Assembly: GCA_019752335.1 (NCBI GenBank) | Contig: JAIEMJ010000013.1 | Coordinates: 392,958-456,957, forward strand | DNA from: Bryobacteraceae bacterium | Lineage (GTDB): Bacteria > Acidobacteriota > Terriglobia > Bryobacterales > Bryobacteraceae | Direction: 5' to 3' | Length of the DNA stretch: 64,000 nt | In this document: one piece after another, positions 26,846-36,656 of the stretch | Layout: each line of letters begins with the position of its first letter | Position numbering within the stretch: the first letter of the stretch is position 1 | Notes under the pieces: model-generated | Told to the model about the DNA's origin: nothing | What the model saw: the letters and a program-made list of their open reading frames with translations, nothing else | Databases searched by the model: none | Position numbers and translations under genes: made by a program

Positions 26846-27700
26846 GTGCAGAAGATCAGACTATATTTCGTGGCCTGCTTGGCGATCGCCGCCGCCGCCC
26901 AGGGCCCACCGTCGCGTCCCACGGTGCCCGCCGTCAAGCCCCGGCCCACCGGCTTTCCCGAGCGCCCGCCGGCTGATCCCGCCATGGTCGAGCGAGGCAA
27001 GGCCGCCTACGGTGTCAACTGCACCTTCTGCCACGGCGCCGACGCCCGAGGCGGCTCCGGTGGCCCCAATCTCATTCGTGCCGAACTCGTGATGAACGAC
27101 AAAGACGGCGAACTCATCGGCCCCGTCATTCGCGAAGGTCGCGAAGGCATGCCCAAGTTCGATATGTCCCCGTCGCAGATCTCCGACATTGCCGCCTTCA
27201 TCCATAGCTTCCGGGTCGGCGGCTACGACATCTCTCGCATGCCGCCGCCCAGTATCGTGGTCGGTGACGCGCAAGCCGGTCAAGCCTATTTCGCGAAGAC
27301 CTGCGCCAAGTGCCATTCGGTAACCGGTACCGCCAAAGGCAGCCTCGCCGGTATCGCCTCCAAGGTGACGGACCCCAAAACCCTGCAGCAGACTTGGCTC
27401 ATGCCCGGCTCCGGACGCTTCGGCTTCGGACCACAACAGGCCGCGCCCATCCGCGTCTCGCCCACCACCGTGACGGTAACGACGGCCGACGGAAAGAAGT
27501 TCGCAGGCCGCCTGATTCGCGTCGACGACTTCTTTGTCGCTCTCGCCGACGCCGACGGGAACCAGCGCACCTTCACCCGCAACGGCGATATCCCCAAGGT
27601 CGAAATCAACGACCCTCTCAAACCCCACAAGGACTTACTTGGCGGCTATCGCGACAAAGACATCCACGACGTAACCGCTTACTTGGTGACCATCAAATGA
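26846..27700 (+). CDS. diheme c-type cytochrome (first of operon)
   Basis: The 284-residue exported protein starts at GTG 26846; GAGGAG lies 7 bases upstream and in-frame with the frame's open extension, so the start is decided by the ribosome site. A signal peptide (YFVACLAIAAAAQG) is followed by two CxxCH sites: CTFCHG (about residue 60) and CAKCHS. The second heme region carries an inserted beta module (VTVTTADGKKFAGRLIRVDDFFVALAD) of the kind found in TIGR02603-type heme proteins. It would pass electrons from the PQQ dehydrogenase encoded next. Its stop overlaps that gene's start (ATGA). Confidence 0.9.
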   Translation: MQKIRLYFVACLAIAAAAQGPPSRPTVPAVKPRPTGFPERPPADPAMVERGKAAYGVNCTFCHGADARGGSGGPNLIRAELVMNDKDGELIGPVIREGREGMPKFDMSPSQISDIAAFIHSFRVGGYDISRMPPPSIVVGDAQAGQAYFAKTCAKCHSVTGTAKGSLAGIASKVTDPKTLQQTWLMPGSGRFGFGPQQAAPIRVSPTTVTVTTADGKKFAGRLIRVDDFFVALADADGNQRTFTRNGDIPKVEINDPLKPHKDLLGGYRDKDIHDVTAYLVTIK

Positions 27701-29358
27701 AACACCTTTTCTTGCTCTTCCCGATTCTCTTAAGCGCGCAAGCGCTCGATCCGGCCCTGTTGACCAAGCCACTCGCCAACGACTGGCCCACTTACTCCGG
27801 TGACTACTCTGGCCAACGCTACAGCCGCCTCACGCAGATCAATCAGACGAACGTCAAGAACCTCACCCTCGCCTGGACTACGCGCGTCAGCAATGGCCCC
27901 AGCGCCGCCGGCGGTGGCCGCTTCGGCGGCGGGCCACCGCTCATTGTCGGTGGCGAAGGTACCGGCGAACTTACGGGCGGCTTTGGCGGCGGTACCAATA
28001 TTCGAGCTTCCATCCTGCAGGTGGAGGGCATTCTCTATTTCTCCACCCCCGACAACGCCTGGGCCGTCGACGCTCGTGACGGCCGCGTGCTCTGGCACTA
28101 CTACTGGAAGACCAAAGGCGGCACCCACATCGGCAACCGCGGCTTGGGTATGTGGGGTAAGTGGCTTTATATGGAGACGCCGGATGACTATTTAGTCTGC
28201 CTCGACGCCGCCACCGGCAAAGAACGCTGGCACAAGCCCATCGCGGACTTCAATCGCCAGTACTTCTCCACCATGGCGCCCATCGTGATCGGCAACCACG
28301 TGATCGTCGGCACCGGCAATGACCTCGACGCACCGGGCTATGTCCAGGCTCGTGATCCCGAAACCGGCGATGTCCAATGGACTTTCTACACCACACCCCA
28401 GAAAAAAGGCGACCCTGGCTTAGAGACTTGGGGGACCCTGGAAGGCGCCAAGCTCGGCGCGGGCAACGTTTGGATACCGGGCTCGTATGACCCCGAAACC
28501 AAGCTCTATATCTTCGGCACCGGTAATCCGTCGCCCTCTTACACGAATCCGAAGAGCCGCGATGGCGACAATCTCTATACCTGCTCCTTGGTCGCCATCC
28601 ACGTCGACACCGGCAAGATGGCTTGGTACTACCAAATGAATCCGCACGACACCCATGACTGGGACTCGAGCGAAACTCCGATTCTGGTCGATGGCGAATT
28701 CAAGGGCAAAATGCGCAAAATGGTCCTGCACGCGGATCGCAATGGCTACTTCTACGTCGTCGACCGTCTCACCGGTGAGCACTTACTCACGAGCAAATTC
28801 TCCGACACCGTCAACTGGGTAAAGTCCATCAACGCCAAAGGCCAAACCATCCGCGACCCCGCAAAGGACTCCATCATTGCCGGCTCTCTAGTCTCGCCGA
28901 ATAACTACGGCGCCACCAACTGGCCTCCGGCTGCCTATTCGCCGGACACCGGGCTCTTTTACGTACCCCAGAGCGACACCTACGCCATGTACTACCTCAC
29001 CGAAACCGATCCGCGCGGCGCGATGGGCTTGGGCGGCAAGGATGAGCAGATGGTGGCTTCACTGGGAAGCTACCTCACGGCAATTGACTACAAGACCGGC
29101 AAGATCGCTTGGCGGCATCGCTATCCCGGCACCGGCGGCTTTGGCGGGGGCAACGGTATCCTTACCACTGCCAGTAAACTCGTCTTCGCCGGCGACATGA
29201 GCGGTAACATCGTTGCTTACGACGGGGCCAATGGCAAAATCCTCTGGCACTCGCGGCCAGGCGCGATTTCGAATGCGCCGCAAACTTACATGCTGGATGG
29301 CCACCAGTACCTGCTGGTCGCCGCCGGCGACGCGCTCTTCGCCTACTACTTACAATGA
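27697..29358 (+). CDS. PQQ-dependent dehydrogenase (quinoprotein) 1
   Basis: The 553-residue periplasmic protein has a signal peptide ending LLSAQ, then an eight-bladed propeller. Key regions are DWPTYSGDYSGQRYS at the N-terminus, MNPHDTHDWDSSETPILVD with the catalytic Asp of methanol/alcohol dehydrogenases, and MVLHADRNGYFYVVDRLTG. It would oxidise an alcohol or sugar at PQQ and Ca. There is a glycine-rich insertion (GGGRFGGGPPLIVG) near residue 70, absent in the second copy. No vicinal disulfide motif is visible. ATGA overlaps link it to the cytochromes before and after. No PQQ synthesis genes occur in the window. Confidence 0.93.
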   Translation: MKHLFLLFPILLSAQALDPALLTKPLANDWPTYSGDYSGQRYSRLTQINQTNVKNLTLAWTTRVSNGPSAAGGGRFGGGPPLIVGGEGTGELTGGFGGGTNIRASILQVEGILYFSTPDNAWAVDARDGRVLWHYYWKTKGGTHIGNRGLGMWGKWLYMETPDDYLVCLDAATGKERWHKPIADFNRQYFSTMAPIVIGNHVIVGTGNDLDAPGYVQARDPETGDVQWTFYTTPQKKGDPGLETWGTLEGAKLGAGNVWIPGSYDPETKLYIFGTGNPSPSYTNPKSRDGDNLYTCSLVAIHVDTGKMAWYYQMNPHDTHDWDSSETPILVDGEFKGKMRKMVLHADRNGYFYVVDRLTGEHLLTSKFSDTVNWVKSINAKGQTIRDPAKDSIIAGSLVSPNNYGATNWPPAAYSPDTGLFYVPQSDTYAMYYLTETDPRGAMGLGGKDEQMVASLGSYLTAIDYKTGKIAWRHRYPGTGGFGGGNGILTTASKLVFAGDMSGNIVAYDGANGKILWHSRPGAISNAPQTYMLDGHQYLLVAAGDALFAYYLQ

Positions 29359-30125
29359 ACGCTATGCTTACCTGGATACTGCTCCTCGCTCAAGTGGGTC
29401 CGCCGGACTTTAGCAAGAGCAATTTAATGAAGGACCCCGCCAGCGTAGAAGCCGGCCGCCGCCTCTTCGCCAGCGCTTGTTCCGGCTGCCATGGTCCGGG
29501 CGGAGAAGGTGGCCGCGGACCGAATCTCATGTCCGGCCGCCAGGTGCGGCGCTCCGACGACGCCACGCTTTTCAACTCGGTGAAAAACGGCTTGCCCGGT
29601 ACCGATATGCCACCCACCAAATTGCCGGACGAACAGGTGTGGCAGTTAATCGCTTTCCTGCGTGCCCTCAACGCACCCGCCTACGAAGTAATCGTCAGCG
29701 GCAATGAAGCGGCGGGCCGCGAGATTTTTCTCGGCAAAGGCGGCTGCATGAAATGCCACGCCGTCAGTGGCCAAGGGGGCTCCTTGGGCCCGGACTTGAC
29801 CAACCTGGGTGGCTCTCGTCCCTTGAACCAAATCCGCGAGGCCGTTCTGGAGCCGAACAAGCGTCTGGCTGAGGGTTATCAACCAGCCGTATTGCACCTC
29901 AAGTCCGGCAAGACACTCACAGGCGTTCTGCGCGACTACACCAACTACACCTTTACCCTCGTCGATAACGCGGGCAGTCTCTATCTCCTGCGCGACAGCG
30001 AAGTGGCCGACCGTCAGATCACTCAAAAGAGTCCCATGCCGTCCTACCAGGACAAGTTAACCAAACAAGAGCAGCAGGACTTAATCAAATACCTCAGCCG
30101 CCTATCTGCCAGGAGCACAGAATGA
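29355..30125 (+). CDS. diheme c-type cytochrome (second of operon)
   Basis: The 256-residue protein has a signal segment (MLTWILLLAQ) and two CxxCH motifs: CSGCHG (about residue 42) and CMKCHA (about 131). The second heme domain has the same inserted beta module as the first cytochrome (LHLKSGKTLTGVLRDYTNYTFTLVD), ending PSYQDKLTKQEQQDLIKYLSRL, a TIGR02603-style heme domain. It is overlapped by ATGA at both ends, between the two PQQ dehydrogenases, and is an evident paralogue of the cytochrome at 26846. It would accept electrons from one or both quinoproteins. Confidence 0.9.
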   Translation: MNAMLTWILLLAQVGPPDFSKSNLMKDPASVEAGRRLFASACSGCHGPGGEGGRGPNLMSGRQVRRSDDATLFNSVKNGLPGTDMPPTKLPDEQVWQLIAFLRALNAPAYEVIVSGNEAAGREIFLGKGGCMKCHAVSGQGGSLGPDLTNLGGSRPLNQIREAVLEPNKRLAEGYQPAVLHLKSGKTLTGVLRDYTNYTFTLVDNAGSLYLLRDSEVADRQITQKSPMPSYQDKLTKQEQQDLIKYLSRLSARSTE

Positions 30126-31702
30126 GATTCGGAATATGGATGACCCTCCTGGCGGCCACGTCCGTCGCCCAGGTGAAGTACGAGGATATTCTCCAGGGCC
30201 CCAATCAGCATTGGCTCACTTACGCCGGCAGTTACTCCGGCCAGCGGCACTCTCCGCTCAGCCAGATCAACGCGGCGAACGCCCGTAACCTGACTACCAA
30301 GTGGGTCTATCACGTTCCCGACGCCAAGAAGCTCGAAGCGACCCCCATCGTCTACGACGGGATCCTCTACGTGACGAACTCTAACCAGCTCCACGCGCTT
30401 GACGCGCGCACAGGGCGCAGGATCTGGGTCTACCGCGACGAACAAGCCGAAGGCCAGCGAGTGAATCGCGGTGCCGCGATCCTAGGCGACAGAGTCTATC
30501 TGGTGACTACGGACTGCCACTTAGTCGCCCTGCACCGCAAAACAGGTGCGATTCTCTGGCACAAGAAATATGCCGATACCAAGGACGGCTACTTCGCCAC
30601 CATGGCGCCGTTTGCCGTGAAGGACAAAATCATCGTCGGCATGGGCGGCGGCGACTCCGGCGCCCGCGGCTTCCTCGCCGCCATGTCCGCCACCACGGGC
30701 GAAGAGGTCTGGCGCCTGTGGACCATTCCGGGCAAGGGTGAGCCCGGCTCCGAAACCTGGTCCAGGGAGTTCTCCCTCAAGTGGGGAGGCGCAGGCACCT
30801 GGCTTTCGGGCACTTACGATCCGGCCTTGAACTTACTCTATTGGACCACCGGAAACCCGTGGCCAGACTTCTACGGCGGCGACCGCGCGGGGGCTAATCT
30901 ATATTCAGACTCCCTCATCGCTGTCGACGCAGACACCGGCAAGCTCAAGTGGTATTTCCAGTTCACCCCCCATGACACCCACGATTGGGACGCCCAATCC
31001 TGGCCCGTGTTAGTCGACTTAGTCTACGAAGGCAAGCCCCGCAAGTTAGTCCTGCATCCCAATCGCAATGGATTTCTGTACATGCTAGACCGGGTCACCG
31101 GCCAATTCTTGAAGGCCACCCAGTTCGTGGACAAACTGGATTGGGCCACCGGTATCGATGCCCAAGGCCGCCCCGTGCTCGTTCCTGGCAAGGACCCCAC
31201 GCCCGGCGGCACACGGGCCTGCCCCGCCGTGCGCGGCGCCGCCAACTGGATGTCACCCTCGTTTAATCCCGCCACCGGACTTCTCTATCTACCAACGCTT
31301 GAGCAGTGCGATATCTACTTCAGTTCCACCAAAGAGCCCAAGCCCATGATCGGCTTCGCGGGCACCGGCGGCGAAAGTATTCCCGCCGAGCCCGGCAAGT
31401 TCATGCTCCGGGCGATCGACCCTTGCACCGGCAGGCGCGTCTGGGAGTATGGCTTACCGGGCCCGGCCACGGCCTGGGCCGGCACCGTCTCCACGGCAGG
31501 CAATGTCGTCTTCTTCGGCGACGACAACGGCCAGTTAGTCGCCGCCGATGCGCGCACCGGAAAACACCTCTGGCACTTCGGCACTTCGCAGAACATTACC
31601 GCTTCCCCGATCACCTATTCAGTCGACGGTAAGCAGTACGTCGCCATCTGCTCCGCCAGCGACGTCTTTGCTTTCGGCCTCTTCGAGCCGGCGGTAGAGT
31701 AA
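30122..31702 (+). CDS. PQQ-dependent dehydrogenase (quinoprotein) 2
   Basis: The 526-residue protein has a signal peptide ending SVAQ and the same propeller fold as its neighbour. HWLTYAGSYSGQRHS at the N-terminus, FTPHDTHDWDAQSWPVLVD with the catalytic Asp, and LVLHPNRNGFLYMLDRVTG are equivalent to those in copy 1. It lacks the glycine-rich insertion of copy 1 and so may act on another substrate. It starts by ATGA overlap with the second cytochrome gene. A GTG-started barrel gene follows directly after the stop. Copies 1 and 2 look like an ancient tandem duplication of a cytochrome-quinoprotein unit. Confidence 0.93.
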   Translation: MRFGIWMTLLAATSVAQVKYEDILQGPNQHWLTYAGSYSGQRHSPLSQINAANARNLTTKWVYHVPDAKKLEATPIVYDGILYVTNSNQLHALDARTGRRIWVYRDEQAEGQRVNRGAAILGDRVYLVTTDCHLVALHRKTGAILWHKKYADTKDGYFATMAPFAVKDKIIVGMGGGDSGARGFLAAMSATTGEEVWRLWTIPGKGEPGSETWSREFSLKWGGAGTWLSGTYDPALNLLYWTTGNPWPDFYGGDRAGANLYSDSLIAVDADTGKLKWYFQFTPHDTHDWDAQSWPVLVDLVYEGKPRKLVLHPNRNGFLYMLDRVTGQFLKATQFVDKLDWATGIDAQGRPVLVPGKDPTPGGTRACPAVRGAANWMSPSFNPATGLLYLPTLEQCDIYFSSTKEPKPMIGFAGTGGESIPAEPGKFMLRAIDPCTGRRVWEYGLPGPATAWAGTVSTAGNVVFFGDDNGQLVAADARTGKHLWHFGTSQNITASPITYSVDGKQYVAICSASDVFAFGLFEPAVE

Positions 31703-32692
31703 GTGCGCTCGCGGCTCGCGGTCTGGCTGATGCTCAGCCTGCTCCCCGCTTCAGCCTATTCCGCGGTTCGCCGCCGCCGTCCGCCCGCCCATTCAGTTTC
31801 CACCAGCACTTCCTTGCGGAAACGGCTCCATGTGAATAACCTGATCACGGAGTCAGGTACCGCCGAGTTGGAGACGGGAGGCAACGTTTCGGTAATTGGC
31901 GATCTCACCGGCGGCTTTACCTTGCCCACCGTACTGAAATTTACGCCCACGCGGACGAACACCGAATTCAGCGTGGGCTTCGACGGCTTAGCCAGCGACG
32001 TGAGTAGCCAGAACCACCGGGTTACCCAGTTTAGTGACCGGGTTACCTTGGCGGCAACCCACGAATTTCCTGCCTGGCACGGCCTTTCGCTGGCCGGCGG
32101 ACCCCAGGCCTCGTACTTCACGCACAATGGGAATGGCGCCCGCTTGGGTGGAGTGGCATTGGCTCGCGGCAACTATCGCGGCTTCGACGGCGGAGTCTCC
32201 GCACTCTGGACGCAAGCGACTCACGCTACGCCGGCCAATCCAACCCGCCTCCTGGACCTGGGCGCCGGGTTGGGCCACAAGCTAAGCCCCCGCCTCACAG
32301 CGCACGTCAATTATCTATACGAAAAGGCCACCACCTACTCACCGCAGCATTCCCTGAACGAAGGAGTGGAGTTCCAGCTAACTCCGAAATTCGCGCTCGA
32401 TGTCACCGTCCAACAAATTGGGTTGGGCGGCACCGTGGACTACGAGGCCGTCATCGGATTAACCGCGAACCTCGGCCGGCCTGGCAGTTGGCTGGTGCGC
32501 CGCCATTCAGTTGCTGGCAGAATGGAAGAGCCATGCGGCTTACATTCCTCATCACTCTCTTTGCTGCCACCTTGGCCGCGGCCGATCCGCCGCGGCGAAT
32601 CACCGAGACGGACCTCTACCAGTTCACCTGGGTCGCTGATCCGCAGATCTCGCCCGATGGACAACGCGTCGTCTATACGCGCGTCACCGTGA
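31703..32692 (+). CDS. exported beta-barrel-like protein with long overlap
   Basis: The 329-residue frame starts at GTG 31703 immediately after the PQQ gene stop. It has a signal peptide ([12 protein letters not shown]) and a strand-rich body with alternating polar/hydrophobic runs ([30 protein letters not shown] is split by turns), typical of small outer-membrane barrels. The barrel-like part ends near residue 270 with [17 protein letters not shown]. The last 60 residues are out-of-frame with, and overlap 160 bases of, the S9 peptidase gene; they are proline/arginine/serine-rich and unlike a barrel. Either the true protein ends in this read-through tail or a frameshift removed the original stop. 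It may be the outer-membrane partner of the quinoproteins. Confidence 0.6.
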   Translation: MRSRLAVWLMLSLLPASAYSAVRRRRPPAHSVSTSTSLRKRLHVNNLITESGTAELETGGNVSVIGDLTGGFTLPTVLKFTPTRTNTEFSVGFDGLASDVSSQNHRVTQFSDRVTLAATHEFPAWHGLSLAGGPQASYFTHNGNGARLGGVALARGNYRGFDGGVSALWTQATHATPANPTRLLDLGAGLGHKLSPRLTAHVNYLYEKATTYSPQHSLNEGVEFQLTPKFALDVTVQQIGLGGTVDYEAVIGLTANLGRPGSWLVRRHSVAGRMEEPCGLHSSSLSLLPPWPRPIRRGESPRRTSTSSPGSLIRRSRPMDNASSIRASP

Positions 32693-34626
32693 ACAAGAAG
32701 CACGACAACTACGAAACCGCTTTGTGGATCATTCCCTCGGCGGGCGGCGCCCCGCGCCAATTAACCGCCGGGCCGCGCGACGCCTCGGCCCGTTGGTCGC
32801 CCGATGGCAAGACGCTCGCCTTTGTGCGCTCCACGGAGACGTCTGGCCAGATTCACCTACTCTCTTTGGAAGGTGGCGAGGCTCGCCCACTAACCGGCAT
32901 CCCCAAGGGTGCAAGTTCGCCGGTTTGGTCGCCGGACGGCAGGCTAATCGTCTTCTCCTCGACGGCGATTGATGCGGACTTCGACCCGAAACAGCCCGAA
33001 GAAAAGAGCGACGTCAAAGTGATCACCCGCGCCGCTTACCGCAACAACGGCACCGGCTACTCCGATCCCGAACGCCGTCCGCATCTTTGGGTGGTGGACG
33101 TGCCCACCGTGCCCGCTGGAGTCGCGAAGGCGCGGCAGCTCACAAAGGGCGAGTTCAGTGAGAGCGGCGCGCTATGGTCGCGAGATTCGGCGAGAGTTTT
33201 CTTTACCTCGAATCGCGTGCTCGAGCCTTACTACGAGTCGCCCGACGCGGATCTGTACGTCGTGGACGCCAAAGGCGGCGACATCGCCAAGGTCACTTCC
33301 ATCGACGGAGCCATCAGTAGCCTGTCGCTGAACCCCGCGGGAAACCGCATCGCCTTTACTGGCGCCATCAACCGTTTGGGCAACGCACCTCAGCGCTCCT
33401 ACAGCCAGACGGATTTGTTTTTCAGCGACACCGCCCCGGGGTCCACGGCCAAGAACCTCACCACCGGCTACGACTTCGACATCGCCGCCAGCATCGGTGG
33501 TGACCAGGCGCCGCCGCGCGGCGGCGAGTCCGCCAAGTCTCTCTGGAGCGCCGACGGCCGCTTCGTCTTCGTGGTGGGAGCCGAAGAGGGCCGCGCAAAC
33601 CTAAAGCGCGTCGACGTCGAGACGGGCCGCGTCACCGCTCTTACCGAAGGCAATCACGCCCTCTCCTCCTTTACCGCTACGCCGGACGGCAACCAGATCG
33701 TAGCCTTGATCTCTACGCCGACCAGCATTGGCGAGCTGTTCATCATCGACGGCGCCACCGGTAAGCTCAAGCAACTTACGCAGAGTAACCAGGAGTTATT
33801 CTCGAAACTACAACTTACTCATCCCGAAACCATCTGGTACAAAAGCTTCGACGGCAAGCGCATTCAAGCCTGGGTGCAGCGGCCTCCGGATTTCCAGGAA
33901 GGCAAGAAGTACCCGCTCATTCTGAATATCCACGGCGGACCACACGCGGCGTATGGCTTCACCTTTGACCACGAATTCCAGTGGATGGCCGCCAAGGGCT
34001 ACATCGTGCTGTACCCGAACCCGCGCGGCAGCACCACCTACGGCCAGGATTTCGGCAATGTCATCCAGTATCATTATCCCGGCGATGACCACTTAGACCT
34101 GATGGCCGGCGTGGACGAACTGATCAAGCGCGGTTGGGTGGATCCTGACCGGCTCGGCGTTACGGGTGGCAGCGGTGGCGGCGTCTTGACCAACTGGGCG
34201 ATCGGCCACACGGACCGCTTCAAGGCCGCCGTCTCCCAGCGCTCCATTGCCGACTGGACCTCTTTCTGGTACACAGCAGACTTTACGCAATTCACCTCTT
34301 CTTGGTTTCGCGGCGCGCCCTGGGAAAGCCAGGCTGACTTTCAGGAGCGCTCACCCATCACCCACATCCGCAAGATCAATACCCCGTTGATGCTGATTGA
34401 AGGCGAAGCCGACTTACGCACGCCCCCGGCCGCCGGCGGCGAGCAAATGTTTCGGGCCCTCAAATACTTGAGGAAACCCGTAGTGATGGTACGCTTTCCC
34501 GGCGAGTCGCATGAACTCTCGCGGTCCGGAAAACCCGTCCACCGCGTCGAGCGCTTGCAGCACATAGTCGCCTGGTTCGACAAGTATTTACTCGGCCAGG
34601 AAATTCATACTTACGACGTGCGTTAG
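32533..34626 (+). CDS. exported S9 prolyl-oligopeptidase-family protease
   Basis: The 697-residue protein has a signal peptide ending LAAAD, a WD40-like beta-propeller with repeated VSPDG/WSPDG motifs ([32 protein letters not shown]), and a C-terminal alpha/beta hydrolase. The nucleophile is in [13 protein letters not shown], the Asp in [10 protein letters not shown] and the His in [14 protein letters not shown]. This is the dipeptidyl-peptidase/acylaminoacyl-peptidase group, which trims short peptides. ATG 32533 has a GGAAGAG ribosome site upstream. The start lies within the preceding barrel frame. The 3' end overlaps the convergent heme-barrel gene by 4 bases. Confidence 0.93.
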   Translation: MRLTFLITLFAATLAAADPPRRITETDLYQFTWVADPQISPDGQRVVYTRVTVNKKHDNYETALWIIPSAGGAPRQLTAGPRDASARWSPDGKTLAFVRSTETSGQIHLLSLEGGEARPLTGIPKGASSPVWSPDGRLIVFSSTAIDADFDPKQPEEKSDVKVITRAAYRNNGTGYSDPERRPHLWVVDVPTVPAGVAKARQLTKGEFSESGALWSRDSARVFFTSNRVLEPYYESPDADLYVVDAKGGDIAKVTSIDGAISSLSLNPAGNRIAFTGAINRLGNAPQRSYSQTDLFFSDTAPGSTAKNLTTGYDFDIAASIGGDQAPPRGGESAKSLWSADGRFVFVVGAEEGRANLKRVDVETGRVTALTEGNHALSSFTATPDGNQIVALISTPTSIGELFIIDGATGKLKQLTQSNQELFSKLQLTHPETIWYKSFDGKRIQAWVQRPPDFQEGKKYPLILNIHGGPHAAYGFTFDHEFQWMAAKGYIVLYPNPRGSTTYGQDFGNVIQYHYPGDDHLDLMAGVDELIKRGWVDPDRLGVTGGSGGGVLTNWAIGHTDRFKAAVSQRSIADWTSFWYTADFTQFTSSWFRGAPWESQADFQERSPITHIRKINTPLMLIEGEADLRTPPAAGGEQMFRALKYLRKPVVMVRFPGESHELSRSGKPVHRVERLQHIVAWFDKYLLGQEIHTYDVR

Positions 34627-35756
34627 TTTACCGTCTTCATTCCCAGTTGCACCGAAGCAATGGGGGTAAAGATACCCGAACGCATATCGCGCTGCACGCC
34701 GGCCCGCAGGCTGACCGTAACTTGATTAGACAGGCGCGCGGCGACCTCCCCCTTGTACGCCCAGAGGTTCTCGGCGTAGGGGCGCCCCACCGAAAGCCGC
34801 TCAACTACGGCCGACGTCACCAGCCACTCGCGCCAGTAGCGGAAAGCCTGTAAGTAACTCGCATGCTGGCCGAAGTGAACGGTTTGCAGTAATCGCCGCT
34901 GCGTGAAGTCGTGCTCAGCCAGCACGCCCCAGGCGCCGAAACCCAGGCGTGTATAGACACCGGTCATCGCGCGACGGCCAAGTTGATCCTCTCCGCGCAA
35001 GGCATTCACGCCGACGATCGTCTTGCCCTTGCCGAGTAAGTCGATCTCCGCCAGCACCCCGCCGCCACTCTCCCGCGCCTGGCGCAATTCACGGTAACTC
35101 GGCGCGAACGCAAACGGCGTTACCAACCAGCGCTTACCCCAGAAGAAGGCCTTCGCCTGCGTGTTGACATCGTAGAAACCGAGCCGGTTGCGCGCCTTGA
35201 TATAGGTAGTCTGGTCCGGAATGATGAGCCCCTGCGGCAACACGTCGCGGCCAAAGCCAAACTCCACACCTTCCTTCGGCCGGTAGTTCAACATCGCGGA
35301 CGCGACGAATACGCCGCCGGGATTCACCGCCGGATCATAGGGCTTGGCCCGGCGCAACGACGGCATCGGCTCCCCGCTCACGATTGCCGAGGCGCGAAAA
35401 CCTTTGCCCAGCATCGTGACGTTGCGATAGAAGAAGCGGCTGCGGTTCACGCCGGTCATTGGGCCCCGCGGCACCGCGTTGATCTGTTCCGCGGTAAGCA
35501 CTCGCAAGTCCTGTTCCACGCGCCCTCCGGCGCGGAGGAACTCCGCTAGGCGGAGAGAACTCGGCTTGTACTCCTCCGAACGCCAACTTTGCGCGGCGTC
35601 GATGCCTTTGCCATAGTGATTGAGCAGTCCGCCGCCCTGCGGCGTCACGTGACACGAGACGCAGTTGGGATATCCCAGCCGGATCATGTTCGGCAGCGCG
35701 AACACCGGCAGGGCGGCCAACACGAAGACCAATGGCCGCACCTTAGCGCGCGCCAC
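34623..35756 (-). CDS. heme-bearing outer-membrane barrel protein
   Basis: The 377-residue product has a signal peptide ending VFALP. A short segment, [23 protein letters not shown], holds one CxxCH heme c site at about residues 31-35. The rest (about residues 85-377) shows a barrel pattern of alternating strands ([51 protein letters not shown] at the end). A cytochrome tag joined to a barrel suggests electron movement at or across the outer membrane. One heme near the N-terminus would face the periplasm. The gene overlaps YceI by 14 bases, so the two are co-translated. The barrel topology is inferred by eye. Confidence 0.7.
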   Translation of the reverse strand: MARAKVRPLVFVLAALPVFALPNMIRLGYPNCVSCHVTPQGGGLLNHYGKGIDAAQSWRSEEYKPSSLRLAEFLRAGGRVEQDLRVLTAEQINAVPRGPMTGVNRSRFFYRNVTMLGKGFRASAIVSGEPMPSLRRAKPYDPAVNPGGVFVASAMLNYRPKEGVEFGFGRDVLPQGLIIPDQTTYIKARNRLGFYDVNTQAKAFFWGKRWLVTPFAFAPSYRELRQARESGGGVLAEIDLLGKGKTIVGVNALRGEDQLGRRAMTGVYTRLGFGAWGVLAEHDFTQRRLLQTVHFGQHASYLQAFRYWREWLVTSAVVERLSVGRPYAENLWAYKGEVAARLSNQVTVSLRAGVQRDMRSGIFTPIASVQLGMKTVN

Positions 35757-36378
35757 CCTTGCCGTGGTTGCTCTGGCTCACCTGCTGCAATTCACGCGCC
35801 AGAAACTCGAGCTTCAATTGCACGTCGTCCACCACGCAGACGCCGAGTTGGCAAGGCGGCTCAATGCCGAAAGAGGTGAGTTTCAACTTACCCTCGCCGC
35901 TTACCTTGTAGGTGCCTTGCCCCGCTTGCTTCACCTTCAGCGCCATCGCAAATGGCTTCGCGATACCCCGCAAGCTGAAGCTACCCTGCACTTGGCAGGT
36001 GCTCTCTTTGGCCGCGTCCGGCGGCGGGCACTGTAGCTTCGCTGCCGTGAACTTCAGTTCAGGCAGGCTCTGCCCCACCGCGAAAATCTTGTCCCGCATA
36101 TGCTGGTCCCGCAGCGACATTCCCGTAGAGAGGCTCTTGGGGTCCAACCGGGCTTCCAACTCTTCCACCGTCAACTGCGTCCCGCTGGAAGTTGCTTGCA
36201 CTTGCCCGGACAACGCCTTCGACTCCCCATGAATGCTGATCGCGCCCAGGTTCGTACTGGCAATGAACTTCACCGTGCCGTTGGCCGCCTCAAAGGAGCG
36301 CGGGCCGTCGGCGGCGTGTAAAGCGAAAGTCGCCAGCAGGACACCCAATGACTGTCTGGTAGCACCAATGTTGAACAT
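35743..36378 (-). CDS. YceI-family periplasmic lipid-binding protein
   Basis: The 211-residue protein has a signal peptide (MFNIGATRQSLGVLLATFALHAADG) and a YceI lipocalin-like barrel. VEELEARLDPKSLSTGMSLRDQHMRDK resembles the YceI motif with a conserved His/Arg near the lipid tunnel, and CQVQGSFSLRGIAKPFAMAL, GKLKLTSFGIEPP follow. YceI proteins bind polyisoprenoid lipids such as quinones, which links it to electron transfer. The start at ATG 36378 has GAGGG 9 bases upstream; MRETV at 36393 is an alternative. The next gene, the heme barrel, overlaps by 14 bases. Confidence 0.88.
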   Translation of the reverse strand: MFNIGATRQSLGVLLATFALHAADGPRSFEAANGTVKFIASTNLGAISIHGESKALSGQVQATSSGTQLTVEELEARLDPKSLSTGMSLRDQHMRDKIFAVGQSLPELKFTAAKLQCPPPDAAKESTCQVQGSFSLRGIAKPFAMALKVKQAGQGTYKVSGEGKLKLTSFGIEPPCQLGVCVVDDVQLKLEFLARELQQVSQSNHGKGGAR

Positions 36379-36514
36379 GACTGTTTCCCTCATCGTTTTT
36401 GATTTGCCATCCGTCGCGGCGCGGCGAGGACAGTGATCCCAGCTTAGAGCTATTTTTCCAGAAAACAAGCCTTCGGGGTGCATTTTTACACGTGTCTCAG
36501 TAAATCCCATCTTT

Positions 36515-36528
36515 GTTACATTCGTAAC
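36515..36528. promoter_or_regulatory. GTTAC-N4-GTAAC dyad upstream of YceI
   Basis: A perfect inverted repeat GTTAC-attc-GTAAC is followed by another GTAAC 3 bases on (36532-36536). It lies in the 278-base divergent gap between YceI (36378, minus) and DUF5990 (36657, plus), about 140 bases from each start. It is a candidate operator for a dimeric regulator. I see no clear gene or RNA in the rest of the gap. Confidence 0.35.
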
Positions 36529-36643
36529 TAAGTAACCCGGCCCGGGCAGCCAAAGAATTTGCATTAAGTTTAGAAATCGAGCCTGAAATGGGGCTAAGGA
36601 AACACCTCACTTTGGGGGTCGGTGTTACAGGTCGATCCTTAGG

Positions 36644-36649
36644 TAAATT
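36644..36649 (+). promoter_or_regulatory. -10-like box, probable leaderless start
   Basis: TAAATT ends 7 bases before ATG 36657. GGAAG lies between the box and the ATG, so a very short-leader transcript with weak ribosome site is an alternative to leaderless initiation. Confidence 0.35.
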
Positions 36650-36656
36650 GGAAGCT

